From Ulvibacterium sp965228935 (GTDB taxonomy: Bacteria; Bacteroidota; Bacteroidia; Flavobacteriales; Flavobacteriaceae): a DNA stretch of 64,000 bases. The translations under genes were made by a program, and so were the position numbers. The DNA lies in the NCBI RefSeq assembly GCF_965228935.1, contig NZ_OZ245846.1, positions 5,518,001 to 5,582,000 of the forward strand, in the 5' to 3' direction. The first letter of the stretch is position 1. The number at the start of each line of letters is the position of its first letter. The notes under the pieces are model-generated. The model saw only the letters and a program-made list of their open reading frames with translations, did not search any database and was not told where the DNA came from. Shown here in pieces: positions 36,380 through 44,475 of the stretch.

Positions 36380-37135
36380 CTAACGCACGATCAACTCTCC
36401 CACGCTTGCAGCGAGATAACCACCTATGGCACCCAGGATATTAAGTGTACAATGAATGGCTATCCCGAGATATACGTTCTTCTTTTTCCAGACCACATAG
36501 CTGATTATAATACCTACCCCGATAATGCCGAGATAATTATGGGGTTGCCAGAAGTGATAGAGTCCGAATAGGACTCCGTTGAGTATGGGAGCCCATTTTT
36601 TAAGATAGGCCATTCTAGGCAGGAGATATCCCCTAAAGAAAAGTTCCTCAACTACCGGCCCTACAATGCCGTCGATAAAAATACCTATTAGGAAAACCTT
36701 GGCGATCAAATCCATATCGGAGGTACCGAAGCCTGGATCAAAATACCATTGCGGCAACCAATGGAACACACGATCCTTTAGAAATAATCCCAAGGGGTAC
36801 AGGGGCACATAAATTAAGGTACATCCCAAAATACCGATAAGTGTCCATTTGATATACTGCCCCGTTGAAAGCTTTTGTGTAAAGGCAATGACATTTTTTA
36901 GGGAGAATTTTCCGTTCAGTCGATATCCCTTATGGGTCAAATGGGCCATACCGATGGGTGCCAATACAAAAACTTCCACGAACAAAAGGGCGGTCAATCC
37001 CGGATAGCCCAGATCTACGAGATATTTGCTAATGAGAATGTATACCCAGGTTATGGCGATACCCGGATAAAAATGGTACCACAATTGTCTTTTTAAGGTA
37101 ATCTGGTCTTCGTTTACATCGAATACTTTTTCCAT
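36380..37135 (-). CDS. CPBP-family intramembrane metalloprotease-like protein
   Basis: This 251-residue membrane protein has about six to seven helices and the CPBP (Abi/CAAX protease) signature: EELFFRGYLLPR (E163, E164, R168), then a helix with H194 (GLYHFWQPHN) and a last helix with H228 (LGIAIHCTLN). These are the glutamate and histidine residues expected of a functional intramembrane zinc protease. Bacterial substrates are mostly unknown. A strong terminator follows it; transcription is independent of the sulfatase operon. Confidence 0.9.
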   Translation of the reverse strand: MEKVFDVNEDQITLKRQLWYHFYPGIAITWVYILISKYLVDLGYPGLTALLFVEVFVLAPIGMAHLTHKGYRLNGKFSLKNVIAFTQKLSTGQYIKWTLIGILGCTLIYVPLYPLGLFLKDRVFHWLPQWYFDPGFGTSDMDLIAKVFLIGIFIDGIVGPVVEELFFRGYLLPRMAYLKKWAPILNGVLFGLYHFWQPHNYLGIIGVGIIISYVVWKKKNVYLGIAIHCTLNILGAIGGYLAASVGELIVR

Positions 37136-37253
37136 GATACTTGTTTTATGGTTTCACCACAAATTTTAAACATGGAAAGGAGTCCGGCGACCGATTGAAC
37201 GAAGTCGAACCCTTTTTTATAAGTTCGAGTTTGCACCTGTAGAAAGTTGAACG

Positions 37254-38360
37254 CTAGGCATTCAGCTTTAAGAACTCGGATGGCGTAAGACCCGTTTTTT
37301 TCTTGAATTGGGTATTAAACGAGGATTTAGAATTGAAGCCTACCTCGTACATCACCTCCAGCACCGTAAGTTTGGGATCCTTGCGTTCCCTGAATATTCT
37401 TTTTGCCTCGGCTATACGATGGGTGTTGATGAGGTCAAAAAAACTATGGCCCATTCTATCATTGATAACTTGGGACACTTTTCTACTGGTACTGCCTATG
37501 GCCTCGGAAAGATGACCCAAGGTAAGGTCCGATTCCATGAACAAACGCTTCTCTTTTAGAGCCTCTTGAATTTTGGTAAAAATCTCTTCAGACTCGTTAG
37601 AATCCAGCAGGATTCCCGAATTCCTTTTCACTCCCTCCGATTTGGGAACAATAAAGGGTTCGTCCAGGGCATTGAGAATCAGTCTTACTATAAATAGGCA
37701 GACCAATATCAATACGATAATCAGACTTATTTCGAAATACGTTTTTAGGGAGCTGTATTGAAATATTCCATTCACTATAGAAATCAGAAGAACAACGATA
37801 AGGGCATTCAACAATTTATCCAGCCAAACCAAATACCGTTGGGAATAGTACCATTCCACATCCTTGGTTACGCTCTTGATCTCTTTTTTGGAAATATGGA
37901 TATAATAGAAAAGGTGAATATACACCAATGCGAAGCCCGCTAGAGACCGAAAATCCTGTTCCATACCTACGATACTGTTCAATATTTCCAGTTTCTTGTC
38001 CACAGGATGCACATGGTACACCAGTACCATGGCCAGAATCCCGACGAAAAAGGGAATCAAATGGAATAACTGGAGAGAATTCAATGTTTTCTTGGGCGAT
38101 GTAAGCTGAAGGGTATAGAAATACAACAAAGGGCCATATAACAAAATAAAAGGTTCCGCCCATAAAGCAAAATGTGGATAGTTGAGGTAAAAACCTTTAA
38201 GCAACAGCACACCATCCAAAAAATCCAGCGCCCATAGCAAAAAAAATAGGCCCAGAAGTCCATTGGCCTTTCCATTCCCTTTTTTCGTGACCAAAAGAAA
38301 GAGCCCCAATAAGGTAAAAAGGGTAACGGAAATTATGGTAAGTACAAGAATTAGGTCCAT
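37254..38360 (-). CDS. AraC-family regulator with an N-terminal seven-helix membrane domain
   Basis: About residues 1-235 form seven hydrophobic helices. Residues about 260-368 hold a double helix-turn-helix: LTLGHLSEAIGSTSRKVSQVI and the AraC C-terminal signature VLEVMYEVGFNSKSSFNTQFKKKTGLTPSEF. This membrane-anchored arrangement is common in Flavobacteriaceae; the signal is unknown. A TACATTTG box lies 26 to 33 bases upstream of the ATG (38386-38393). The gene is divergent from the exonuclease gene. Confidence 0.93.
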   Translation of the reverse strand: MDLILVLTIISVTLFTLLGLFLLVTKKGNGKANGLLGLFFLLWALDFLDGVLLLKGFYLNYPHFALWAEPFILLYGPLLYFYTLQLTSPKKTLNSLQLFHLIPFFVGILAMVLVYHVHPVDKKLEILNSIVGMEQDFRSLAGFALVYIHLFYYIHISKKEIKSVTKDVEWYYSQRYLVWLDKLLNALIVVLLISIVNGIFQYSSLKTYFEISLIIVLILVCLFIVRLILNALDEPFIVPKSEGVKRNSGILLDSNESEEIFTKIQEALKEKRLFMESDLTLGHLSEAIGSTSRKVSQVINDRMGHSFFDLINTHRIAEAKRIFRERKDPKLTVLEVMYEVGFNSKSSFNTQFKKKTGLTPSEFLKLNA

Positions 38361-38385
38361 GTCCGGAAAGTACTTCGTAACCTAA

Positions 38386-38393
38386 CAAATGTA
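38386..38393 (-). promoter_or_regulatory. Candidate -7 box (TACATTTG) for the AraC-type gene
   Basis: An exact TAnnTTTG match on the minus strand, placing the transcript start near 38380 and a leader of about 20 bases before the ATG at 38360. Confidence 0.5.
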
Positions 38394-38553
38394 AAAAATG
38401 ATTTTTGTGTGCGGGTAGATGTGGGGAAAATCGACTATTTTTAGGGATTCAATCCCCTAGGGAAATTCATATGGGATAACCGCCCGACAACCTCTGGAAG
38501 ACTGGACACCAGCACTCCTAAAAATGGGGAATTTGTACTAATAATCGCAAGTT

Positions 38554-39945
38554 GTGTATACCGTAATAGACATAGAAACGACCGGGAACGGGATAAAGGG
38601 AAACAGGGTCACCGAGATTTCCATCTTCAAATATGACGGTTATGCCATTGTGGACGAGTTTACCTCCTTGATAAATCCGAAATGTGAGATTCCTTATTTC
38701 ATTACGGGACTGACCGGAATTGACAATCAAATGGTGCGCGATGCGCCTACTTTTGAAGCTTTGGCCCCTGTTATCCTAGAATTTACGAAAGATTGCATTT
38801 TTGTGGCCCATAGCGTTAACTTCGATTATAATGTCCTTAAGAACGAGTTCAAGGAAATTGGTCTGGATTTTGTTCGAAAGAAGTTATGTACGGTACGCCT
38901 ATCCAGAAGACTCTTTCCCGGTTACCACTCCTATAGCTTGGGAAAGCTATGTACTTCGCTCGATATACCTCTAAAAGATAGGCACAGGGCGCGAGGAGAT
39001 GCCCATGCCACGGTATTGTTGTTCCAAAAACTGTTACGAGCCCAGGGAGCGGAAAAGGTCTTTAAAGCATTCCTCAACGCCCGCTCACAGGAAGCTACCC
39101 TGCCCCCATCCCTTCCCAAGGACGTTTTTGAAAATTTGCCTACCAAACCCGGTATCTACTATTTTAAAAATGCCAAAGGGAAAATTATCTATGTCGGGAA
39201 GGCCATAAATATCAAAAAAAGGGTATTGAGCCATTTTTATGACAAGGCCGACAAAGAGGTACAAATGTGCCGGGAGACCAACCACATCGATTTTGAACTT
39301 TCCGGTGGTAATCTTTTAGCGCTCCTTATGGAATCTGCCGCCATCAAAAAACATTATCCGGAATACAACCGATCTCAAAAACGAAATTTACGCCCTTATG
39401 GCATTTTTTGTTATGAAGACCGGAAAGGTATCCTGCATCTCGCCTTTAATCATCTGAAGATGGCGCCGAATGCCTTAGCCACTTTTTACAGTCCGACAAA
39501 TTGTAGATTGTATTTGGAGGAATTGTGCAAGACCTTTGGCCTTTGTCCCAAGTATTGCCATTTGCAAGAAAATGTGAAAACTTGTAATCACTATCGTGTT
39601 TCCTCCTGTGAAGGGGTATGTCGGGGAACGGAGTCCATATCCGCATACAACGAAAAGGTACAACTGGCCATTGCACATATCACTTCCAAAAAAACGGACT
39701 TTATTATCAAACAAAAAGGTAGGACCGCAACGGAGGATGCATTTGTTTTGGTACGCAACGACATCTATTTGGGTTATGGGTTTATAGAAAAGGAGGTTGA
39801 TATAAGTTCGTTCGAGGATTTGGAGACCTTCCTATTGCCTCAAAAAGACACCGTGGAAGTTCAGGGTATCCTTACGTCCTTTCTGAATAAAACGGAGGAA
39901 AAAATATTGGTGGAATCGTATTTCACGGATAGTATCCGTATCTAA
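38554..39945 (+). CDS. DnaQ-like 3'-5' exonuclease fused to a GIY-YIG endonuclease domain
   Basis: The start is GTG (MYTVIDIETTGNG), since a TAA lies four codons upstream. Residues 1-170 are a DEDD exonuclease: DIETTG (6-11), HSVNFDYNVLKNEF and the HRARGDAHATVLLF motif (HxxxxD). Residues about 190-275 are a GIY-YIG domain (KPGIYYFKNAKGKIIYVGKA). A C-terminal cysteine-containing region (CPKYCHLQENVKTCNHY) follows, as in UvrC/Cho-like proteins. It probably acts in DNA repair by incision and trimming. The stop overlaps the stop of a small ORF on the other strand by 4 bases. Confidence 0.92.
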   Translation: MYTVIDIETTGNGIKGNRVTEISIFKYDGYAIVDEFTSLINPKCEIPYFITGLTGIDNQMVRDAPTFEALAPVILEFTKDCIFVAHSVNFDYNVLKNEFKEIGLDFVRKKLCTVRLSRRLFPGYHSYSLGKLCTSLDIPLKDRHRARGDAHATVLLFQKLLRAQGAEKVFKAFLNARSQEATLPPSLPKDVFENLPTKPGIYYFKNAKGKIIYVGKAINIKKRVLSHFYDKADKEVQMCRETNHIDFELSGGNLLALLMESAAIKKHYPEYNRSQKRNLRPYGIFCYEDRKGILHLAFNHLKMAPNALATFYSPTNCRLYLEELCKTFGLCPKYCHLQENVKTCNHYRVSSCEGVCRGTESISAYNEKVQLAIAHITSKKTDFIIKQKGRTATEDAFVLVRNDIYLGYGFIEKEVDISSFEDLETFLLPQKDTVEVQGILTSFLNKTEEKILVESYFTDSIRI

Positions 39946-40037
39946 TCTTCCATTTTTCGGTACATGCGAATTATGAAAAGAAGCCATACCATAAATATGA
40001 TGGCTACAAAAATGGAATATATCAAAATAAAATCCAC
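39942..40037 (-). CDS. 31-residue single-helix membrane protein, GTG start
   Basis: The GTG (40035-40037) shares a base with the stop of the upstream 60-residue gene (TAGTG), implying coupled translation. The peptide is one hydrophobic helix (FILIYSIFVAIIFMVWLLF) and a basic tail (RMYRKMED). Hydrophobic-helix-plus-charged-tail peptides of this size are common small subunits of membrane complexes. No family assigned. It converges with the exonuclease gene, their stops overlapping. Confidence 0.45.
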   Translation of the reverse strand: MDFILIYSIFVAIIFMVWLLFIIRMYRKMED

Positions 40038-40219
40038 TACTTTTTATACTTTAAATAATTCATAAAACCCAAAATGGTCGGTGCCCAAAACGCTACGAAA
40101 ATGGCATCCATTTTTTTTCCGCTTAGAAATAGATATTCCGAGACAACGATAATGGAAAGTACTACCAGAAGTAAGATACAATTCATTACCCCTACTCGTT
40201 CAATAAAATTTTTAAACAT
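40037..40219 (-). CDS. 60-residue membrane protein with two helices
   Basis: The protein MFKNFIERVGVMNCILLLVV... has two predicted transmembrane segments (about 13-29 and 38-54) separated by SGKKMD, and a basic C-terminus (YLKYKK). It is not a shadow: it has its own ATG and nothing convincing overlaps on the other strand. It is followed directly by the 31-residue ORF. Function unknown; I recall similar small proteins in Flavobacteriaceae but cannot name a family. Confidence 0.6.
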   Translation of the reverse strand: MFKNFIERVGVMNCILLLVVLSIIVVSEYLFLSGKKMDAIFVAFWAPTILGFMNYLKYKK

Positions 40220-40405
40220 TCAAGTAAAGTAATTCTTGTTAAATATACGTATTAGTTTGCTCTGATTTTCCTAAAATATTAAGATTTTATTAACATTTAT
40301 AGGATTCGGAAAGATACGGATTAAGAATTAATACATTCGTATCAAAAGCAATGAAATGCTTATAAAATGTGATACCGTAGGAAGGAGAAAAGCAAAAAAA
40401 GGGAA

Positions 40406-40543
40406 TCAGGTTTGGGTTTCATCCTTTTTGCCACTGTTCATAAAACTGACCAATATCGCTATCAAAGCAATGACCACAAGGGCAAAAACCCCGATCATTA
40501 CAATGCCATTGCTCCAATTCACCAAGGGAAGTAATGTTTGCAT
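40406..40543 (-). CDS. 45-residue single-helix membrane protein with an Fnr-type promoter
   Basis: The frame MQTLLPLVNWSNGIVMIGVF... has one strong transmembrane helix (about 13-34) and a charged tail (SGKKDETQT). It is supported by a TATTTTTG box 27 to 34 bases upstream and an Fnr-like palindrome (TTGAT-N4-ATCAT) centred 33 bases further up. A plus-strand ORF over the same bases (40356-40550) lacks such support. The shape is like a small oxidase or electron-transfer accessory subunit, but no family is identified. Confidence 0.65.
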   Translation of the reverse strand: MQTLLPLVNWSNGIVMIGVFALVVIALIAILVSFMNSGKKDETQT

Positions 40544-40569
40544 TTTTTAAAGGTTTGATGATTTTGAGG

Positions 40570-40577
40570 CAAAAATA
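40570..40577 (-). promoter_or_regulatory. -7 box (TATTTTTG) of the 45-residue membrane protein gene
   Basis: An exact TAnnTTTG match on the minus strand with a predicted start near 40564 and a leader of about 20 bases. Its centre is 33 bases from the centre of the Fnr-like palindrome at 40600-40613, which would put the regulator near -41.5. Confidence 0.6.
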
Positions 40578-40599
40578 AATTTTAGGAATTTCTCAAAAC

Positions 40600-40613
40600 A
40601 TGATATAAATCAA
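40600..40613. promoter_or_regulatory. Fnr-type palindrome TTGAT-N4-ATCAT
   Basis: On the minus strand it reads TTGAT TTAT ATCAT, matching nine of the ten fixed bases of the Fnr consensus TTGAT-N4-ATCAA. The distance to the -7 box is that of a class II activator site. Confidence 0.6.
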
Positions 40614-40656
40614 TAAACCGGAATTTCCCTAAAATCCTATGACCTATTTTAGCAGA

Positions 40657-40863
40657 CTATTTTTTAAGGCCACAGGTATTTAAACCAAAGATGCCATATA
40701 ATGGGCAAAAACTAACTAGGCTGGTCAAAACAAAAATGGCCGCCAACACCAATAGGATATAGGAAAATGTTCCCTGCACTACTTCAAAATAGACCAAAAG
40801 TCCGGCCACCACGGCCAATAGAATACGAACAACCTTATCGGTACCTCCCATATTTTTTTTCAT
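40657..40863 (-). CDS. DUF2892 (YgaP-like) inner-membrane protein
   Basis: The 68 residues match the DUF2892 pattern: an MGGTDKVVRILLAVVAGLLVYF start (N-terminal D-R and helix one), a second helix (YILLVLAAIFVLTSLVSFCPLY) and the conserved C-P-L-Y-x2-F-G-x-N-T end with CGLKK. Members often sit with rhodanese and sulfur-transfer proteins, as here with the MBL/rhodanese gene 300 bases upstream. A role in handling reactive sulfur is an inference from that association. Confidence 0.9.
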   Translation of the reverse strand: MKKNMGGTDKVVRILLAVVAGLLVYFEVVQGTFSYILLVLAAIFVLTSLVSFCPLYGIFGLNTCGLKK

Positions 40864-41012
40864 GTGTTTAAAATTTTTAACTAACTGTAAATAATCTATC
40901 TAAAAATTTAAGAACCCATGCGACCACTCGTTGCACTCGTTCTCTCATAAATTTATTTTAATCATTCCGATATATATAACTTTTGATTAAAAAAATTTAT
41001 GTTCGTTTCATC

Positions 41013-41117
41013 TCAAATTGTTTTTTTTATTGATTCAACTACGAATACTATTGCGGTAACGATACCGACACATATAAGGCAAACCAAAAAAAATTTACCG
41101 GCTTTGCTCAATTTCAT
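41013..41117 (-). CDS. 34-residue single-helix peptide, candidate gene
   Basis: The ATG at 41117 opens a frame with a basic start (MKLSKAGK), one hydrophobic helix (FFLVCLICVGIVTAIVFVV) and a basic end (ESIKKTI). The positive-inside layout is that of a real small membrane protein. It lies between the MBL/rhodanese gene and the DUF2892 gene. No promoter of its own was seen, so it may be read through from the MBL gene. Confidence 0.4.
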   Translation of the reverse strand: MKLSKAGKFFLVCLICVGIVTAIVFVVESIKKTI

Positions 41118-41184
41118 GGACACGAAGTTATAGACACCGCTCAGGGAATGCCATGATGTTCATCATGCCATACCTAAAAACAAA

Positions 41185-42594
41185 CTAAAGCGTTGTAGGA
41201 CAAACATAATCGGTTACGGCGGCACCTTCCTTTTTTAGTGCCCCAAATCCGCCAGCTATATCTATCAGATTATGGATGCCCCTACTTTTTAGAATCGATG
41301 CCGCAATTACCGAACGATACCCGCCTGCACAGTGCACATAGAATGTCTCTTCCCCAGGAAACTTGGCCATGTGGTCATTAAGAAAATCCAAGGGTGTATT
41401 TTCCGCATTCAATAGATGTTCCGATTTAAATTCGCTCTCCTTACGGACATCAAAGACAGGAACCTTGTTGTCTTCAAGGCTTTCCTTTACAATATCAGCG
41501 GATACGGAAACAATGGTATCGAACTCTTTTTGGGCCTTTTTCCATGCTTCAAAGCCGCCATCCAAGTAACCCAAGGTCTTATCAAAGCCCACGCGGGATA
41601 AACGCGTAACGGTTTCTTCCTCTTTGCCCTCAGGGGTCAATAGGAGAATGGGCTGTGCGGTATCCGCTATCAAAGCCCCTACCCATGGAGCAAAATCTCC
41701 ATTTAACCCAATAAATATGGAACGAGGAATGTGTCCCTTTACGTACTCATCTTGATGACGTACGTCCAAAACTATGGCCCCGGTTTCATTGGCCGCAGTC
41801 TCAAAGGCATCCGGTGAAAGCGCATTGGTACCCCGTTCCAGAACGTCATCAATATCCTCATACCCTTCCTTGTTCATCCTTACGTTATGGGGAAAGTATT
41901 TTGGCGGAGGAAGCAATCCTTCCGTTACCTCATCAATAAATTCTTCCCGGGACATATCAGCGCGAAGGGCATAATTTATCTTCTTCTGGTTGCCCAATGT
42001 ATCCACAGTTTCTTTCATCATATTTTTTCCACAGGCCGATCCTGCACCATGTGCCGGATATACAATGACATCATCCGCCAAGGGCATTATTTTTTCCCGG
42101 AGACTATCATACAATAGTCCGGCCAGTTGCTCCTGGGTCATATTGGCCGCTTTTTGGGCAAGATCAGGCCTTCCCACGTCCCCAAGGAACAAGGTATCCC
42201 CTGAGAAAATGGCATGGTCCTTTCCCTTTTCATCCCTTAAAAGATAGGTGGCACTCTCCATGGTATGGCCAGGTGTATGTAAAACGACAATGGTCAACTC
42301 CCCCAAATGAAATTCCTGCCCATCCTCGGCTATAATGGCATCAAAGGAAGGCTTGGCAGTAGGTCCATAAACAATTGAAGCACCGGACTCCTTGGCGAGG
42401 GTGATATGCCCACTCACAAAATCTGCATGAAAATGGGTCTCAAAAACGTATTTGATCTGGGCATTGTCTTCCTTGGCCCTTTTTAAGTAGGGTTCAACCT
42501 CCCTTAAGGGGTCTATAATGGCAACTTCCCCATTGCTCTCTATATAATAGGCACCTTGGGCCAAACACCCGGTATATATCTGTTCTATGTTCAT
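41185..42594 (-). CDS. MBL-fold persulfide dioxygenase-like protein with two rhodanese domains
   Basis: Residues 1-250 are a metallo-beta-lactamase fold with ETHFHADFVSGH (52-63), HTPGHT, FSGDTLFLGDVGRPD and PAHGAGSACG, as in ETHE1-type persulfide dioxygenases. Residues about 265-355 form an inactive rhodanese domain. A C-terminal rhodanese domain (about 365-465) carries the active cysteine in FYVHCAGGYRS. Such fusions oxidise glutathione- or coenzyme-type persulfides and pass sulfur on. A regulated promoter (box 42648-42655, palindrome 42677-42692) precedes it, within 90 bases of the SulP gene's stop. Confidence 0.92.
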   Translation of the reverse strand: MNIEQIYTGCLAQGAYYIESNGEVAIIDPLREVEPYLKRAKEDNAQIKYVFETHFHADFVSGHITLAKESGASIVYGPTAKPSFDAIIAEDGQEFHLGELTIVVLHTPGHTMESATYLLRDEKGKDHAIFSGDTLFLGDVGRPDLAQKAANMTQEQLAGLLYDSLREKIMPLADDVIVYPAHGAGSACGKNMMKETVDTLGNQKKINYALRADMSREEFIDEVTEGLLPPPKYFPHNVRMNKEGYEDIDDVLERGTNALSPDAFETAANETGAIVLDVRHQDEYVKGHIPRSIFIGLNGDFAPWVGALIADTAQPILLLTPEGKEEETVTRLSRVGFDKTLGYLDGGFEAWKKAQKEFDTIVSVSADIVKESLEDNKVPVFDVRKESEFKSEHLLNAENTPLDFLNDHMAKFPGEETFYVHCAGGYRSVIAASILKSRGIHNLIDIAGGFGALKKEGAAVTDYVCPTTL

Positions 42595-42647
42595 AGTGTC
42601 ATTTTTTATCTCCTTTCAAATCGATAGTGCTGTTACAAGCTTCACGG

Positions 42648-42655
42648 CAAAAGTA
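42648..42655 (-). promoter_or_regulatory. -7 box (TACTTTTG) of the MBL/rhodanese gene
   Basis: An exact TAnnTTTG match on the minus strand. Transcription would start near 42642, giving a leader of about 48 bases. The box centre is 33 bases from the centre of the palindrome at 42677-42692. Confidence 0.6.
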
Positions 42656-42676
42656 CGGCGATTTATAGCAATCTTT

Positions 42677-42692
42677 CGTAACCTTAGTTACG
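42677..42692. promoter_or_regulatory. Palindrome CGTAAC-N4-GTTACG, Crp/Fnr-type operator
   Basis: A perfect 6+6 inverted repeat with a 4-base spacer, overlapping the stop codon of the SulP gene. It lies where a class II activator would bind for the MBL/rhodanese promoter. The same GTAAC-N4-GTTAC core occurs upstream of the SulP gene at the same distance from a -7 box. Confidence 0.6.
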
Positions 42693-44414
42693 CTTTGTCA
42701 AATTTTGATAGGCTACCCTTTCTTCCAGTTCCGTCGGGGTCTTTATACGATCAAAGTAATCCACCGCCTCAGTGGTCCGTGCGAAAAGAAATTCCTTCCC
42801 AAGAACATCGATAAGGGCGCTACTAAAAATAATATCCCGGGTAGGTCCTGTTGCCCTTGCCATATAAAACTGAATATTCCTTTGATGTAATTCCTCTATG
42901 ATCCGTACCAACATCTGAGTGGCCGTCGAGTCGATATAATTCATCGGTTCGGCATTAAGTATCACTGCCCGCAATTCCTTCCCCTTGGCTTTGATGTGTT
43001 TGTACAATTGTTTTTTAAAATAATCCTTGTTACCGAAATACAACTGCGCATCGAAACGCACGATGAGCAACTCGTCGCGTACCTCGATTTCATCACCAAA
43101 TCGGTCTATATTTCGATAATAATCGGACTCCTTAATCCTGCCCAAAACCGCAAAATGAGGTTTGGAGCTCTTATAGACCATCAATCCCAATGAAAACAGC
43201 ACGCCGATCAAAATACCCTGGGGAATGCCAATGAAAAGGGTAATTAGAAAAGTGACGGCCAAAATTGCAAACTCGTCCTTACGATATTTCAAAAGCATTT
43301 TGGGATACGCTACATCTATCAGCCCAAAAACCGAAACCATGATGATACTGGCCAGTACGGCATTGGGCAAATAGTAGAATATCGGTGTTAAGAATAGAAG
43401 GGTAATTACAACTAGAATCACACTGAATATAGATGCCAAATTAGTTTTTGCACCGGATTCTTGATTAATCGCCGAACGTGAAAAGCTAGCCGTTACGGGA
43501 TAGGACTGGAAAAACGATGCTATCAAATTAGCTGAACCCAAGGCCACCAGTTCTTGATTAGCGTTCACGGTCTCCTTTCCACTTTTCCCTTCCAGGGACT
43601 TCCCTATGGAAATAGCCTCCGTATATCCTACCAAGGCCAAAGTAAGTGCAATTGGCCAGATATCGAGTATGTTTTCCAGACTGATCCGAGGTATCCGAAA
43701 ATCCGGCAAGCCTTTGGGAATACGCCCAACGATATGAACGCCATAAGATTCCAGTTGCAAGACAAAGACAGCCAGAATCCCCAGTAGTACCACTAATAGA
43801 ATACCCGGAATCTTTGGACTCCATTTTTTTATCAAAAGGATAATTAAAATTCCTATGCCTCCAATGGTAAAGTCCATTAAATTAGTCTGCCCTACTTCTT
43901 CCAAAACATTAACAATCAACTCGTTTAAATGGCTACTACTTTCAACAGGAATCCCCAGAAGGTGTTTTAATTGGCTGAGAATGATAATAATGGCAGCTGC
44001 CGAGGTAAAACCGCTAATGACCGGTTTGGATAAAAAATTCACTAAGAAGCCCATGCGCAAAAGCCCTAAAATCAACTGGATGGCCCCCGCAAAAAAGGCC
44101 ATGAAAATAGCCATTGCAATATAGTTTTCCATACCGTTAATGGACATAGCGCCCAAACCGGCAGCGACCAACAAGGAATCCATGGCTACCGGGCCAACCC
44201 CTAGTTGTCTGGAAGTTCCTAAAAAGGCATATATCAGCAGTGGAACCAGGGAGGCATAGAGTCCATAAACGGGTGGTAGCCCGGCAATCATCGCGTAGGC
44301 CATCCCCTGGGGAATCAGAACAATGCCCACTGTAAGTCCGGCCATTAGGTCCTTGGTCAACCAATCTCTGTTATAGTCTGGTAACCATTGCAAGAACGGA
44401 AAGAAGCGCTGCAT
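42684..44414 (-). CDS. SulP-family anion transporter with STAS domain
   Basis: The 576 residues have the SulP start FPFLQWLPDYNRDWLTKDL, then AGLTVGIVLIPQGMAYAMIAG (25-45), about ten to twelve helices, and NLIASFFQSYPVTASFSRSA. A cytoplasmic STAS domain (about 430-560) ends the protein. The family carries sulfate, bicarbonate or other anions. Shared operator architecture with the MBL/rhodanese gene suggests export or import of a sulfur oxyanion. The -7 box lies so close to the ATG that the message may be leaderless. Confidence 0.93.
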   Translation of the reverse strand: MQRFFPFLQWLPDYNRDWLTKDLMAGLTVGIVLIPQGMAYAMIAGLPPVYGLYASLVPLLIYAFLGTSRQLGVGPVAMDSLLVAAGLGAMSINGMENYIAMAIFMAFFAGAIQLILGLLRMGFLVNFLSKPVISGFTSAAAIIIILSQLKHLLGIPVESSSHLNELIVNVLEEVGQTNLMDFTIGGIGILIILLIKKWSPKIPGILLVVLLGILAVFVLQLESYGVHIVGRIPKGLPDFRIPRISLENILDIWPIALTLALVGYTEAISIGKSLEGKSGKETVNANQELVALGSANLIASFFQSYPVTASFSRSAINQESGAKTNLASIFSVILVVITLLFLTPIFYYLPNAVLASIIMVSVFGLIDVAYPKMLLKYRKDEFAILAVTFLITLFIGIPQGILIGVLFSLGLMVYKSSKPHFAVLGRIKESDYYRNIDRFGDEIEVRDELLIVRFDAQLYFGNKDYFKKQLYKHIKAKGKELRAVILNAEPMNYIDSTATQMLVRIIEELHQRNIQFYMARATGPTRDIIFSSALIDVLGKEFLFARTTEAVDYFDRIKTPTELEERVAYQNLTKRN

Positions 44415-44418
44415 GGAT

Positions 44419-44426
44419 CAAATGTA
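44419..44426 (-). promoter_or_regulatory. -7 box (TACATTTG) of the SulP gene
   Basis: An exact TAnnTTTG match on the minus strand, only 4 bases from the ATG at 44414. A normal spacing would start the RNA at or next to the start codon. Its centre is 33 bases from the palindrome at 44449-44462. Confidence 0.5.
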
Positions 44427-44448
44427 CCAATAAAAGAACAATGGCCAA

Positions 44449-44462
44449 GTAACCCAGGTTAC
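44449..44462. promoter_or_regulatory. Palindrome GTAAC-N4-GTTAC, Crp/Fnr-type operator
   Basis: Perfect 5+5 inverted repeat with spacer CCAG, in the 61-base gap between the peroxidase gene and the SulP gene. Same core and same distance to the -7 box as at the MBL/rhodanese promoter. Confidence 0.6.
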
Positions 44463-44475
44463 CGACTGACCAGAT

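Noticed and set aside
40356..40550. 64-residue plus-strand ORF
   Set aside because: Its opposite strand holds the 45-residue membrane protein, which has a clean helix, promoter box and Fnr-like site.
41150..41169. Hairpin (CCATGATG/CATCATGCC) after the MBL/rhodanese gene as a terminator
   Set aside because: The 2-base loop is too tight and no T-run follows on the minus strand.
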